Assembly (NCBI RefSeq): GCF_001625195.1
Contig: NC_054390.1
Span: 3,868,027 to 3,932,026, forward strand
Reading direction: 5' to 3'
Origin: Drechmeria coniospora
Taxonomy: Eukaryota; Ascomycota; Sordariomycetes; Hypocreales; Ophiocordycipitaceae
DNA: 64,000 nucleotides
The notes beneath the pieces were generated by a model that searched no databases, was not told where the DNA came from, and worked only from the letters and a program-made list of their open reading frames with translations. Below are positions 12,845-26,734 of this stretch, one piece after another. A program made the translations under genes and the position numbers. Position 1 is the stretch's first letter; every line of letters starts with the position of its first letter.

Positions 12845-14420
12845 AATTACGAGTACGAGTATACTATCGGTAGTCCCGGGAGGAGGCGGAAATGACATGC
12901 AACGATGCTTTTTCAACTTATTTTCCACTTGGTTTTATCCCGCTCATGGCTTCGTTGTTGGGGTTTGCCCGACGCGAATGGATGAATGGGGTTGAGTTGA
13001 GGGTGGGAGAGCGAGAGAGCGGGTGTTTAGACGGCGTGAGTGTGCGAGTGCGAGTGGGGTGGTGATTGTACGACGGAGAATATTGCGCGCGTTCACGTAG
13101 GTACAGTACATGCACCGAGTACAAAATCGCCTACAAGTGTTTGTATTTGCAAGCATGGAGTAGCGGTGCACGTACGGAGTACAAGTACAAGTAATAATAC
13201 AATTCATCAGCATACACGGAGTAAGTACGGAGCGCTTGCAGATATAATAATAAGGCATATACTTACATGTACACCTACTCCGTAACTGTAAGTACTTGCG
13301 TGATACGGAGTACATGAAATACAGTCCGCTCAATTACGGACGAAAGTACAAGTACTTGGGTAGTTATACCGTGTACGGATAGAATAGAACGTGCGGTACG
13401 AGTACAGATCAAGCGTGCTCCGTTCCGTACGTGCACTTGTACTTGTACTATTATTCTTGTACATTTCTACATGTATGCGTGGTAGATGCGGTACTCTGCA
13501 CCGTACATTTACTTGGATATTTTCAAAGCAGGTGCCTATACTTGTACATGACATATAAGTACCAAACAACTAATAAGTACTTGCCAGTACGGAGTACTTG
13601 ACCAAATATCTGCAACGCGTGGAGCCCCATTTGCAAGTACAAGCAAGGTTGTACAACTACAGTACAGTAATTAATTACAGCATTACGGCTGTTGCGGAGT
13701 ACCTGTGACTGAAATCGTAGCCATGGCCCCAGAATTCGTGCGCGTCGATGGCCGTTTGTTGACATTTGGAAGGAAACGTGTCGCGTTCAGGGGTATCACG
13801 TGCCTGTCCATAAGGAAATGCAAGCACATGTACAACTACACAAAGTACTTGCGCGGAAGAAAGGCACAATAAAGGCAAAGGCGTTTAATTAAGTAGTTGC
13901 CCATGGGCGCTGCCCGGGGCGCCGCTTTGCTTGGGGAGTGTAACTCGCCGATGTAGAACAACATATCACCGCCAGTGCCCGTACTCGTGTTTCGTACCAC
14001 CTGCAGCATGGCAAGCTCCCCACTGTCGTCAACAGTTTGGGGGCGTATGAGGTAGTTGCAAGCCAGATAACAAGTATTTTGTGGTGGACAGGTAAAATCA
14101 GAAGTGCTGTTGGTGCTCGTGTGGGCTTCCGGAGAGGACACTTCCTCACACCTGCGCGATGAAAGGGAACCGTGGCTGTAGATTGGAATAAATGGCTCGT
14201 ATAATAATTGCTGCGAAGTGTGCATGTACAAGCACAGTAAGTACTCGTGCAAATCCAAATACTTGTTCTCATGGATGATAGGACACGTGCATGTGCATGT
14301 AAGTAAGTACAAGCAGCTAAAGGTGGCCTGTGTTTGTCAATACCGGGGAAACGTCCTTTGTGTCCACACTCCGCTCAAGTACTCCGTATTAATACTGCAG
14401 TTCGTGGTACCTAGGTAGTG
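12845..14420. repeat. GTAC-word cluster
   Basis: Repeated GTACGGAGTAC, TACTCCGTA, AAGTACTTG and GTACATGTA words; densest at 13090-13690 and 14220-14420, with a less populated stretch between. Confidence 0.65.
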
Positions 14421-15004
14421 TTTCCAATTCCCTGCCGTAGCTAATTACTAGTACGCCACCTTGGGCCTGCAGTAATAATAAGCATTGCCTTTGTGCAGGT
14501 GGTATGGTGAAATGTACAAGTAATTACAGGACTCGCTCGGGGTTGGAATTCCTCCGAAGCGGCCACAACGAACAATTGACAGACGGTTATTTGTGAATGA
14601 ACGCTTCGCCCACCCGACCAGAACTTGCAACGATGCGGCCCCGAGTCATGCAGAATTGCGATAAAGGTGCTGAAGATTCAGGAGTCATCAGCAGACACTT
14701 TGTCCTCCTCTCTGCCGCCTCTCGGATGCGCACCCGTCGACCCGAATCGACGGCCTGGAGTATAGGGTAGGTACACAACGGGCCATGGTGGCCTGGAGCG
14801 CCTGTTCCATTGAATTGACGGCTTATCGATAGGTGCCCAGTACGGAGAACGGGGGTGCTGACACTACAGAACGGCACCGTTCGAGTTAAGGCGGTACCTG
14901 CGACCGCCAACATCCGCCTTAAACGGCGCGGTCACCCGTTAATGGATGGGCATGGATGATCCCCGCTGGGTCGGTCTGGGCCGCGCGCATGCAGCATCCG
15001 CTCA

Positions 15005-15195
15005 GCACAGTAAGCACATGCATGTGCTGTGCTCACTGCTGGCACGGGGTACTGTACAGTACGTGTACATGGGCACTGTGCACATGCACCTTCAGCACCG
15101 ACGTCTCTACAGTAAGAGTACGAGTGCGGTGTACGGAGCACAGTACAGCTACGCACATTTACTGTACAGTAAGTACAGTAAGTAAGTACTGTACG
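15005..15195. repeat. Palindrome-rich GTAC cluster
   Basis: Includes the perfect palindromes AGCACATGCATGTGCT (15013-15028) and GTACTGTACAGTAC (15049-15062), then ACTGTACAGTAAGTAC-like words to 15190. It ends about 350 bp upstream of the NPF-motif gene. Confidence 0.65.
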
Positions 15196-15549
15196 CTTAT
15201 GCCTGCCTGCTCGCACAACCCCTCCGTCCGTCACACAGCGGCCAACCAACCACACAGCAGCCTACCGATGGATCCGAGAGAGGACCGACCGACTCCCAAG
15301 GCCTCACTCGTCCAAGCACAGCGTCATCTCGGCTCGCCCCCCCTTCCCCCATCGGTTCCGGCCGGGTGCTATCGTCGAGACTCGTTGCATGCGAGATTGT
15401 TCTTGTGCAAGATGATGGCCCCGCATTCCGGCCTCTGCGCGCCCTGATCGCCTCGAACCAGCCAGAGCACGAGATATCGGAGATCCTTGCCCGACCTGGG
15501 CTCCGTCTTCGTCACCCTGCCATCCGCCTGCCCAAAGGCCGTCGTCGTC

Positions 15550-17325
15550 ATGTCGAACCCGTTCCGGAAAAAGGTGCCGCAGGAGGACCGCACGCCGTCC
15601 CCGTCCAAGCCGAGCCTTCGCATCACCAGTGGTGGCAACTCGCCGCTCCCCGACGACCGCTTCTCCTCCACCGACGCCCTACCCGCCGGGGCGCCCAAGC
15701 CGGTCAAGAAAAGGGTGCGGGTGCTGTCGCCGCCGCCGCAGTCGCCCGAGCGGCCGCTGGACGATGGCGTGGCCGCCGCCCTCGGCGCCGCCGTCGCGGA
15801 CCATGACGCCGCGGGCCATGGCCTCGGCCGCGACCCCTTCCTCGGTGCATATTCGACAGATGACAGCGATGCCGAGAGCATCGCCACGTCTCGGCCAACC
15901 TCTGCGGCCGTGGGAGGGTTGGCCGCTACGCCCACGGCCCCGGCCGCATCGGCATCGGCTCCGTCCGGGCCAGCAGGACCCCAGGTGAATCCATTCAGCA
16001 AAACCCTGCACGACCTGGAATCACCCATGGACCCGGAGCTCGGGAAGCAGCAGAGGGACGAGGGCGAGGCCCTCAAGGCAGCCAATGCCGCCGCCCGGCA
16101 GTCGCTCGACGTTGACGCCTTTCACCGCCTGCTCATGACGGGCAAGGTCGATGACCAGCCGCCGTCCACGCAGCATGGCCCTCCGACGAAGACAAATATC
16201 GGCACGGGCGACAGGCCGTGGAACCCGCCCGACTCGTCAGACGATGACGAGGAAGCCGAATTCGAAGCCAGGCTTGGTTCGAGCTCGAATCCGCCGAGCC
16301 CGAATCCGCCGAGCCCGTCAAAGACCAGAAATGAAAAGAAGGCTCCGCCGCCACCGCCGAGCTCCCGCCACGGCAAGTCGCTGCGGGACAGCGACCGTGT
16401 CCCTGCTCCGGACGCCGGCGTGTCTGTTCATCGTCTGATACCACCGACAAATCTCAACAAACCACTACCCGTCTCCCCCGCCCGCACAAGCGTGGAGGAA
16501 GGGTCACCGTTCGACCGCGAGTCCGTCGGTAGAGTTCCAGAACCTCGACCGGTGGATGTGGATGCGCACGCGACACCTGGGACGCCACGGAGGAGCAGCA
16601 GCACCGGCAGCAGCAGCGGCAAGAAGAACGCGCCCGCCCCTCCTCCGCGAAGAACCCATGGCAGGTCCGACACCAGGGGACAAGGACCCGGGCCCGCTGC
16701 GACCCCCCCGAGTCCCGAGCAGCGCCATCAAACGCCGATGAAGACGGCCGGTGGCCCCGACGAGACTCCTGCGCCCGAGTCCACGGAAGAGGCGCTCTCG
16801 TCGCGCCCGTCCACCCACGTTCCCGCTCCTCCGCCTCCGCGTAGACCGCACCCGGCAGCGAAGCAGGCACACCACGCGGCACCCCAAAGCACCCCGCCGT
16901 CCTCGCCGCCGACGGCGTACCCGGCATCCCCGGACCTCACGAGACGATCCTTCGACTCGGTCGTCACCCATCAAGCCGGCAACACCAAGTCCTCTCCGCC
17001 TCCGCCTCCGCCGCCGCCGCCGCCGTCACGGAACACGTCGATCCGTCGGCCGCCGAGCGTGCGCAGCGTCGAGGGCCTCAGACGGCACGTCTCCGTCGAG
17101 TCCAAACGGCCCGCGCGCGACGGCGTGCCCCCTCCACCCCCACCGCCTCGGCGAGATCGGGTCAACAGCTCGGAAAGCAGGGCCGAAGGCCGGGAGAGAG
17201 CCATGTCTGTCGCCGCTGGCCAGGACGAGGGGGTCGACGATGCGGGTCAGGGCACCGACATCCTCGCCGATCTGAATGCACTGCGGAGGGAGGTCGATGC
17301 CCTCAGGGATAGGTTCCGAGGATAG
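15550..17325 (+). CDS. Proline-rich NPF-motif protein, uncharacterised
   Basis: Single-exon gene of 591 residues, low complexity and probably disordered. The ATG at 15550 (MSNPFRKK) is preferred over an in-frame ATG at 15487 because it starts the recognisable sequence. Two NPF tripeptides, at the N-terminus and in VNPFSKTLHDLE, are the kind bound by EH domains. Numerous polyproline runs ([11 protein letters not shown] near residue 480, PPPPPPPRR near 525) could bind SH3 domains or profilin. An ARQSLDVDAFHRLLMTG segment near residue 180 looks structured, and the C-terminus (LADLNALRREVDALRDRF) forms a short coiled coil. I do not recognise a characterised family. A scaffold role in endocytosis or cortical actin is inferred from the motifs alone. 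Confidence 0.75.
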   Translation: MSNPFRKKVPQEDRTPSPSKPSLRITSGGNSPLPDDRFSSTDALPAGAPKPVKKRVRVLSPPPQSPERPLDDGVAAALGAAVADHDAAGHGLGRDPFLGAYSTDDSDAESIATSRPTSAAVGGLAATPTAPAASASAPSGPAGPQVNPFSKTLHDLESPMDPELGKQQRDEGEALKAANAAARQSLDVDAFHRLLMTGKVDDQPPSTQHGPPTKTNIGTGDRPWNPPDSSDDDEEAEFEARLGSSSNPPSPNPPSPSKTRNEKKAPPPPPSSRHGKSLRDSDRVPAPDAGVSVHRLIPPTNLNKPLPVSPARTSVEEGSPFDRESVGRVPEPRPVDVDAHATPGTPRRSSSTGSSSGKKNAPAPPPRRTHGRSDTRGQGPGPAATPPSPEQRHQTPMKTAGGPDETPAPESTEEALSSRPSTHVPAPPPPRRPHPAAKQAHHAAPQSTPPSSPPTAYPASPDLTRRSFDSVVTHQAGNTKSSPPPPPPPPPPSRNTSIRRPPSVRSVEGLRRHVSVESKRPARDGVPPPPPPPRRDRVNSSESRAEGRERAMSVAAGQDEGVDDAGQGTDILADLNALRREVDALRDRFRG

Positions 17326-17966
17326 AACGTGAAGTCGAAAATGGAAAACCCGGCAGCGTACGGTTGTTGGGGCATCGAAGAGCGGTCCCCGAAGCTTGGA
17401 ATATCATGTGCCGTCCGACCAAGGGCAGGCCATCCAAGCATCCAACCCATGCCGGTAGAAAGACGGCAAGGCAAGAAACATGGGCATTGATTGATGACGT
17501 ATCTACTGTCCAATAATCGGTGCGGTGCATGACGTACACTGCACGCTATCACAAACCCAACCACGGCTCCCTCTCGGGCTCTACTCTGGCGTGCATCAAG
17601 GCCCGCCCGTGTCTCGTGTCCCGTGCAACGCCATCTCTAAATGACATGCTGTCCCATAAGTACGTTCGACCAAGTCGCCCATCCGACGCGCGCCCGCATC
17701 TGTTTTATTACAAGCTCCCCATCAACGTCGCCGCCGTCGTCGTCGCGCGGGCCTGCATGCATCTCGCGGCCCTCGACGGGCTCGACTTGCAGCCGCTCAC
17801 GGGCAGCCAGTCGAATCCGCCTCGGGCGGATGCATCGCTGTTCCACAACTTGACATCGATTCCTACCTACCCCATGGAACCGGCGGCTTCCCACGAGGCG
17901 CCACCTCGCGGACGCATCTCCGGGTTCCCTCTCACCTTGACTGCGCGGCAGGCCTGTACATGCCCA
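17326..17966. other. Convergent intergenic region
   Basis: About 640 bp between the 3' ends of the NPF-motif gene and the Q/P-rich gene. Short frames only; nothing recognisable. Confidence 0.6.
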
Positions 17967-20900
17967 CTACATCTCGGGCGGCTTTTGCGGCTGCTGCTGC
18001 GGCTGCTGCTCTTGCGCCTGCACCGGCTGTTGCGCGCCCGGAATCGCGGGCACGGGGACCGGCGTCACCTTCTGCGGTGGCAGGTATCCGGCGGCGGGTC
18101 CTGGCCCCGGCGAGCCGTTAGCCCCTTGCCGCTGTCCGCCGAGGGGGGTGGGGGGCTTTGGCTGCATCCCCTGATTTGCGCGCCCGCCGGTGAGCCTATC
18201 TCCCGAGCCGTACCCCATGCCTCCGGGCGCCGACTGACCCATCTTCTCCGTGAACATGCTGGACCTTTCTTGGGCGGCGACGCGTGCCTTGGCCTGATCC
18301 AGAATCCGCTGCTGCTGGGCCTCGGGTATCACCGTGTGATAGCCCGTCAAGCCCGGGGATTGGGGTAGGCCGGCCGGCATGGCGCCGACGCTGGGGTGCC
18401 TGTTCATCAACGCATTGCCGCCGGGGTTCGGCGGGGCGTATCGTTGAGCCTGCTGTTGCATGTTCGGCGATGGGCTATACGGAGGGCGTTGCAGCTGGAC
18501 CTGAGGGGACATGGTTCGGGGCGGCAGGCCGGAACCGTTAGTGTAGGCCGGCCCGTAGCCGGCTTGCCCGCCTGCGCCTTGTTGATTCGGGTACGCCTGC
18601 GGGAAGGCGGAATAGCGGGCGTTGGGGGTGCCTTGCGGCGGTTGGTGATGCTGCAGATGCTGCTGGGGGAGCTGCTGGGGGAGCTGCTGGGGATGCTGCT
18701 GGGGATGTTGCTGAGGGTGCTGCTGAGGGTGCTGCTGAGGGTGCTGCTGAGGGTGCTGCTGAGGGTGCTGCTGAGGGTGCTGCTGAGGGTGCTGCTGAGG
18801 ATGCTGCGGGTGCTGGGGTTGGGCCTGGATCTGGGCAAACTGCGTCCGAGGCTGGTTCGCGTACTGAGGCATGTTCTGATGCCCATAGGGCGTCTGCGCC
18901 TTCGCAAGCTGGGTCGCGTATTGGTTCGGATAGCCGGCCGCGCGCGTGTACTGGTTCGGTTGAGGAGGTCGAGGTTGGTGAGCCGAGGGGGGCGCAGCCA
19001 GGTTCCGCGGCTGCTGCTGGTAGTTTGGCGTGGGGGCAGGCCGATAGAACTGCTGGTTGTGCGAGGGCGCCCGGGTCGGTGTTGCGTACTGGTTCGGCCC
19101 CTGATACTGGGTACCGTACGGCGTCGAGACGCTCGGGGTCCGCTGCGCGGCAGCCCGGCTGTTGGTCTGGGCCGCCTGCTGCTTCTGGGCCGCCTGCTGC
19201 TGGGCCTGCTGCTGGGCCTGCTGCTGGGCCTGCTGCTGAGCCTGCTGCTGGGCTCGCAGGCGGGCCTGGACGCCGGCCTCGTCTTCCTCCATGACGCCCC
19301 GGTACTGATCCGTGTGGACCTGGACCTTGGTGCTGATCAGCAGGTCGTCGAGCTGGTCGCCGTTGAGCTTGGCCACGGCGTAAGGCGGTAGCGTCTTGAC
19401 GATGAGGGCCAGCTGGCTCTTGAGCACCTCGTACGCGGCCTGCTCCTCCTCCGACGGCTGGGGGCCGGCCGTGGCCAGCATGTCCCCGGTGACGGGGTCG
19501 CTGGACTGGCGGTTTTGCGAGTTCGGCAGCGTGAGGTTGCGGATCCTCTGGTAGGAGGAGAGCGTCTTGAGCATGTCGCTGACCTCGTCGAGGATTTCGT
19601 CCACTTCCCTCTCGTGCCTCTCCGGCTTGGCGCCCATGACATCGTCGAGCGAGGGGTCGACGACGGAGTCGTCCCAGTTGTCTATCGCCTCCTGGACCGC
19701 CGCCTCGTCGAGATGACCGGCGTGCGCGCCTCGGGCCGAGACGTCGAGCTCCTCGACGTCGCCGTAGTACTCGACCTCGATCATGCGCTGGACGCTGCGC
19801 AGGCCGGTCCTCTGCCACCACATCCGTCCGGCGACGTTGGAGGGGACGATGGCGCCGGAGTCGTCCTTGCAGGGGGCGAAGGAGGTGAAGGCGCCGCGGA
19901 ACAGAGCCTCCATTTCCGTCATCTCGAGCTCCGTCGCCGAAGGCTTCTTGCCCGCGAGGCTCTGGGCACGCTCGCGTCGCTTCGTCTTCGACTTGGACGA
20001 GGGCGTGGCGTTGCTGTAGTCGAGATAGTGGCCTGCCGCGAGCTTCGTCGTGTAGTAGCAGTTCGTTCGGTACTTGGACGTGTCGGTGAGCTCTGGGTGG
20101 TAAAAGTCCAGCATGTTTCCCTTGGCCTGCGTCTTGGGCTGCTTCGGCGGCTGCAGGGGCGGCAGAGGTCGCGGCGCCGCGAACAGCTCGCCGAGCGTTT
20201 GGGTGGTCATCTCCTGCGTGCTCGACGGCACGACGTGAGAGAAGGACACGCCGGGAGGCAAGTTGAACCTCGACAGGTCCGCGTCCGCATCCGCGTCCCC
20301 GTGCCGCTGCAGGGGCAGGCTCGAGAACAGGCGCCTCTCCTGGGGTGCCAATCCGATGACGGACAATACCGCTTCGTCGTCGTTTGGTGGGGATTCCGCA
20401 TCGGCATCGCCCACGGCCGTTCGCGTCACGGGGTTCGGGTACGACTTTTCACGGTCTAGCAGCTCGATCGCCTTGATCTTGAACTCGCGGATTCGATTGG
20501 CAGCCTTGGAGATGGTCGCCTTGTCGACGTCGTCGGGCGACTTCCTATCCAGCTCGGAAAGGGCAGCCTTGACGGCGGAGAGGACGTCGTTTGCCATGTC
20601 TTCCATGCTCGCGTACGCGTCCGCGACGAGCTTGTCGGCGATGCTTGAGGCCGACGACGGCTCCGCGGCCTTCTGTCGCTTCAGGTCGGGCTCGTCTTGC
20701 GCTTCGCATTGGGACAGGGGGCGTTTGAGGATGGAAGGTTCGACATCGAGCCTGGCGAGCGATGGTTAGAAGGGCGAAACGCGGGCTCGGATGGCGGCAT
20801 CGGATGGGACGTGGTCGTCGCCGCGGGGAGGGAAGGCAGCGCAGGCAGAGCTGGTGTGTGCAGGGCGAGGCAGGACGGGGAGGGGAGGGCTCACGTCTTC

Positions 20901-21118
20901 AAAACGTCAAAATAGGACTTCACGAGGTCCTTGTGATGGCCTGCGGGCCAGCGGCGCGGGCCGGCAGACTTTGGACCGTCATCGGATTTGATGCTGGCGG
21001 ATCCTTCGTCGCCCACGTCGCGTTTTCTTTTCCCAGGGAGGGCGAGGTGGTCTTCGTTGGAGTCGTTGCTGCCCGTCGTCGTCACGCCGTTTGCCTCGCG
21101 GGCCGCCGGTTGCGCCAT
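17967..21118 (-). CDS. Q/P-rich predicted nuclear protein, conserved but uncharacterised
   Basis: Two exons (21118-20895, 20751-17967) give 1,002 residues. The 143 bp intron has a GTGAGC donor, a CTAAC branch and a CAG acceptor; splicing joins SYFDVLKT to LDVEPSILKRP in frame. Without the first exon the protein would appear to start at an internal Met (20606). The N-terminus holds KRKR and KRQK basic clusters consistent with nuclear import. Residues 100-480 look folded (FYHPELTDTSKYRTNCYY, GRMWWQRTGLRSVQRMIEVEYYG, then a helical acidic region). From about residue 500 the protein is Q/P-rich, with QQQA repeats and an HPQQ tandem array. I do not recognise a named family. A chromatin or transcription role is suggested only by composition and basic clusters. 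Confidence 0.75.
18660..18811 (-). repeat. 12-bp coding minisatellite (HPQQ repeats)
   Basis: About nine near-identical copies of GCTGCTGAGGGT (plus strand), flanked by diverged copies, encode HPQQ repeats in the Q/P-rich gene. The unit is a multiple of three, so copy-number change keeps frame. Confidence 0.85.
19190..19262 (-). repeat. Coding QQQA repeat
   Basis: Tandem GCCTGCTGCTGG-type units encode AQQQ/QQQA repeats in the same protein, separate from the HPQQ array. Confidence 0.75.
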
Positions 21119-22269
21119 CTTCTATCCGTCTCTGGCCCGTCGTGGTCAATGGTAATGGCGGCGACGCCTCGTCGCGATACGCGATCGCGTTGGCGGGTCG
21201 AGGTGGAGGATGGATTGGATTGGTGCGACTCCAAGTCCTTTCATCAAGGCCAGTCGACAACAAGGGTCCGCATCCAGCTCTGGCCGCACAATCGAAGGGG
21301 GAGGTGAAAAATGAGCGATGCGTGAGGCCTCGTGCGGCGGACGTCGATTTTGACACGTCGATTTTACCGAGTCGTTCGGACGGCGGCGAGGCGTGATGCA
21401 GCAGGTGAAGCTTCGCCGATGGAAAGAATGTGAGCGTCCTGAATCGGCAGGCAGGAGAGGCTTGGGGTGACTGGCGCTGAGCCAACGCTTAGGCTGTCGC
21501 GGAAAAGTCTAAAATTCACGGCACGTGATTTCGAGTCCACGTTTGCACCAACAGTGCACGCTTTGGTGGGTGAGGGAGGGGCCTGTTAACCTACCCTATA
21601 GCCAGCCTTTCTCGTCGCCTTTCTTTTCGTCGCCGGCCACCAGCCGAGCGTTGAGGGCAAACAAAGAAAGAGAAAAAGGCCAGTCATGGTCCGATCAAGC
21701 ATGCGTGCCGGAAAGGATGTGCGTACCCGCTGCATGCCTATGGCTGATGGCCTACTGTACGGGCAAATGAACCTGGTCCGTCAATACACGGTACGGGGGT
21801 CGGTCACGTCATCCATCCACCGCATGGCTCCGGCAAGACATGATGCAGTCGTGCGGGACGACCCTCACGTCCTCCCGTGCTCCAGCGAATTGCACCAGGG
21901 ACTCGGCCAGCACGACAGCCAGGTGTAGTCACGGTCATTGCTACTCTGCCACGCCCCGCAGAGGGACTAGCTAACCATGCCGCAGACTGCTCTCGCACCT
22001 GCACGCTTCCGTGTCGGGGGGCCAACAGGTATTTACGCAGTAGGCGGCGGGCGACACGGTCGTCACGGCGAAGCAAATCGAAGGCTGCTCCTTTCGCAAT
22101 CGTGCATTACAGATAGGCAATTAATCGACAGGCACCCGATACGGCGCCGAGGAGCAGAAACAAGACGGGTTCGGATACAGCAAGTCTTTGACGAGCAAAT
22201 CCTCCTTCTCCACGTCGCACCCGCCGGGCACATCCCTAGCCGGGCGTGGCACTCATCTCCCGCACACGC
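21119..22269. other. Intergenic region between the Q/P-rich gene and PEP4
   Basis: About 1.15 kb: 5' flank of the Q/P-rich gene and 3' flank of the protease gene, same strand. No supported gene. Confidence 0.6.
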
Positions 22270-23601
<1,332 letters not shown>

Positions 23602-24154
23602 GATGGCGACGCTCGGAGCTCTGCGAAGAACCCGGGGGGTCGGGCACTTGGGAGGGGGGTGGTCGGTCGGCTTTCGTTGGATGAAGGCAGCACAAGATGA
23701 CGGAGGGGCACGACAGGAGGGCCAGGAAGATGTCCGCACGATCGAAGCAGATGGGGAGGGAAGTGGTGATGGACGGAGCAGGGTGGAAGAAGGGAATCAC
23801 GGCGTCGTCGGTCGAACGAAGCTCAGCTCAGCTCAGGTGGCGCCGAGGGCCAGGGCAAGGAAGCTGGGAACGGAGATGGCAATGTGCGGCGAATCGTCAT
23901 GTGCCGCGCCAGTGGCGTTCCTTGCACTGACCGAAATGACGCACCGCTCCAGGCTCCAGGCCGGCCAAGTGGGCGACGTCCGCCGTACTTGGGCTGCCTG
24001 ATGGATGCGAACATCGCTCTGCCCGCTTACAAGTAGAGAGCCTTCCCTTCTAGGCATCGCGTCGGTGGACAATGGCTCGGAGCCAATGACGAGCGCAGCG
24101 AGCCGGCTAAACTGCCTGGGGTAAAAATAACACCATCGCCCCATCTCCCTTCCG

Positions 24155-24505
24155 CGGCACAGCAGGTACGAGTACATGTACTTATTTCCCCCCACCGGCC
24201 TGGTGCGGTTTGCAAGTACCAGTACCTGCAAGTTATGAATGGACTAGATCGAAACCGGCCTTGGCCAAGATGTTGATACGATTTGGGCCGGCCATACGGA
24301 GTCCGGAGCACTTACTACTGCAGTGCCCAAGTATGTTGGTGTACGTACTACAGCACATGTAAGTAAATACTTACTTAGTAGGTACTCCGCACCGTACATG
24401 TACACCTGCAGCAGGTGCTAATGCTTGCAAAGTGAGGTACGGAGTACAGTACCTAGTAGGTGTATCTACAGAGGACTGCACTGAAAGTACAGTACAGTAA
24501 TGTAG
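24155..24505. repeat. GTAC-word cluster
   Basis: AAGTACCAGTACCTGCAAG, TACGGAGTACAGTACC and related words in AT-richer DNA. Confidence 0.6.
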
Positions 24506-25694
24506 GCCCAGCATGTCCCGGCGATTGGTGGGGACTTGGTGGTCCGCTCAGGCGATCCAGGTACCACAGTTGCTGTTTCTGGGCACGGAATCCTGCATCC
24601 CACAATCCCACCCACAATGACATCTCTCTCATCACACGAGCCCCTCTGGTTGTGGTTGCTGCTACCTGCTGCCAGTCTGATCGTTGACGACGAATGCCAT
24701 GCTGCGCTCAGGCCAGGCCCTCAACCGTACGAACTTGCGATGCCTCCGCCGACGAGACAAGACCTGCCAGGATACGGAGGATGCCCGAGGACCCAAGTGT
24801 AGGCAGTCGGCATTTAGCGGTATCGCTCGTCCATGATTATTTCCGGCATCGCAGGCATGGCATCGTTGGCACGAGCGGAAACAGGGTCCGTCGTCAAGAC
24901 AAGACAAAACAAGTCGAGACAGGATGGAAGCCGTCAAAAACTGCCCCAAACGTCACAGGACCGCATATTGCTCGCCAAGGCCAAGGCGCTCGCATGCCAC
25001 AGCCGCTCGGGCAGGTGGTGCGTTACGTCGGTACATGCTTGTCGTCGGCGCCTGCTTGCAAACCTGGGTACCCGTCTACGACGAGGGTCATGTGAGGGCC
25101 CCTGCAATGCTAGATGCACGTTTGATCCGTTCGAGCAGAGTGGATGCATTGAACATTGGACTCCGCCAAGCCCGACCGCTGCGAACAGTTTGAAGTCACG
25201 GTCCGATGATACCGGTGCTGTCTTACGTTGAACAGAGCGAGCGAGGCTCAGCGCCTCGCTCGTGGCGTGGCGTGGCGAGATTGGCCTGCCATGGCGGCTT
25301 GCCGGAGAGAGGACAAGACTCGCTCATTCGGCCACGGCTAGTGAGTTTCGGAAGCAAGGAGGAGCATGAACGAGCGACGTCGGCTGCTAAAACATGCCGC
25401 CTGACAATTCGTGGGGTCTGGGGTTGAGTTGAACTGTCCACGATCCATACCATACATTCATTGACGGCATCGCAACGCTGCACCGCCCTCGATAGGGCGA
25501 ATCGCACTCGGGGCACGTCGGCTTCGGGGGAAGAAGAGAATTGACAATCCGATCGTGGGACGTCGCGCCGAGACGAACAGGCGCTCGTGCGCGTCGTCTC
25601 GTATCCTTCAGGGAGCCGGCAACTCAACCTTGCATTCCTGTACCGAGCAACGATTATGGGGCTCAGAGCCTCCACTAGTCAGTGGACATTTCGA

Positions 25695-26240
25695 TGCCCT
25701 GGCGTACTCCGTACAGTACACGCAGATATTGGGCACGGGGATCGGAGCAGGCGCGGAGTACGGAGCACTCCGTACATGCGCGCCGAATTGTGCCTCGTAT
25801 CAAGCCCTGGGAATCCCCAGGCGTCCATCAGCATTGGTGGCTGGCGCAATCCTTTCACTCCATGTAGATTGGAAAGGGGGCGACCAGAGGTTTCACGTCG
25901 TGCGTGTACTGTGCCATCCGCAATCGCAGGTACTGTACGTACAGTACTCCGTACATGTATGCACCTAGTACTCGGCACCGAGAGACAGTGGGCGAGTGAC
26001 AGGACAGCAAGTACTTACGGACAGTGCATTTTTTTCTTCTCGCGCAGTACCGTACCCCTACGGGCTGCGTGTTAGGTTGGTAGCAACAAGGCAACGATCG
26101 AGGTATCCATCCTCCTTCCTTGGCCTCCGTACAGTGCTCACCAGCACGGTTACTCCAACTCTTCGGACGAGCACGGTGCACGCACTCCGTACGCGATGGC
26201 TTGGCTCAACAACACGTACAGTGCAAGTGCAGGCTTGCCT
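25695..26240. repeat. Sparse GTAC-word cluster
   Basis: TACTCCGTACAGTACACG, GAGTACGGAGCACTCCGTAC and GTACGTACAGTACTCCGTAC occur among unique sequence. Confidence 0.55.
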
Positions 26241-26734
26241 CGACCAAGACATGCATGTCTGATCGCTCAAGCGTTGCGAGAGCGTCGGTGCCGTGAAACG
26301 CCGGATGGATGATAGGACGAGACATTTGCACCCGTTATTGGCTTTGTGACGAGCAGCCCGGCGCTGTCTGGCATGCCAACCACGGGCACGCGTGACGCGA
26401 GTTTGGTGACGTGTTGCGAGTGGACGCGGCAGTCCGTCGGAATGTCGGGAGCAGTTATTGCAAGCAAGGCCTTCAAGGCGGCAATCAAAGGCGTCAGTCA
26501 AAGCCAGTCAGGCCCTTGCCATGGCGCCATACTGTTCGTTGCCTTGGATACATTGTGTGTTGGGACCAAGCCCAGGAGCATCGCACAGTACGGAGTAACG
26601 CTCAGAACTTTCATTATTGGGATAAAAGACAGCGTAAGTTCCAAGTAATATTACTTTGTTGGCCTTTGAATGAGGAGACTGACTATGTTGATGAGCACCT
26701 GTTCAAACGCGTCAGTAGCCTGTGCACGTACACT

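Larger units (their letters stand above)
12308..15549. other. 3.2 kb intergenic region between H1 and the NPF-motif gene
   Basis: Begins with the H1 3' flank. From 12845 it is mostly GTAC-type words and AT-rich DNA; palindromes lie near 15013-15062. No frame with recognisable coding features. Confidence 0.55.
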
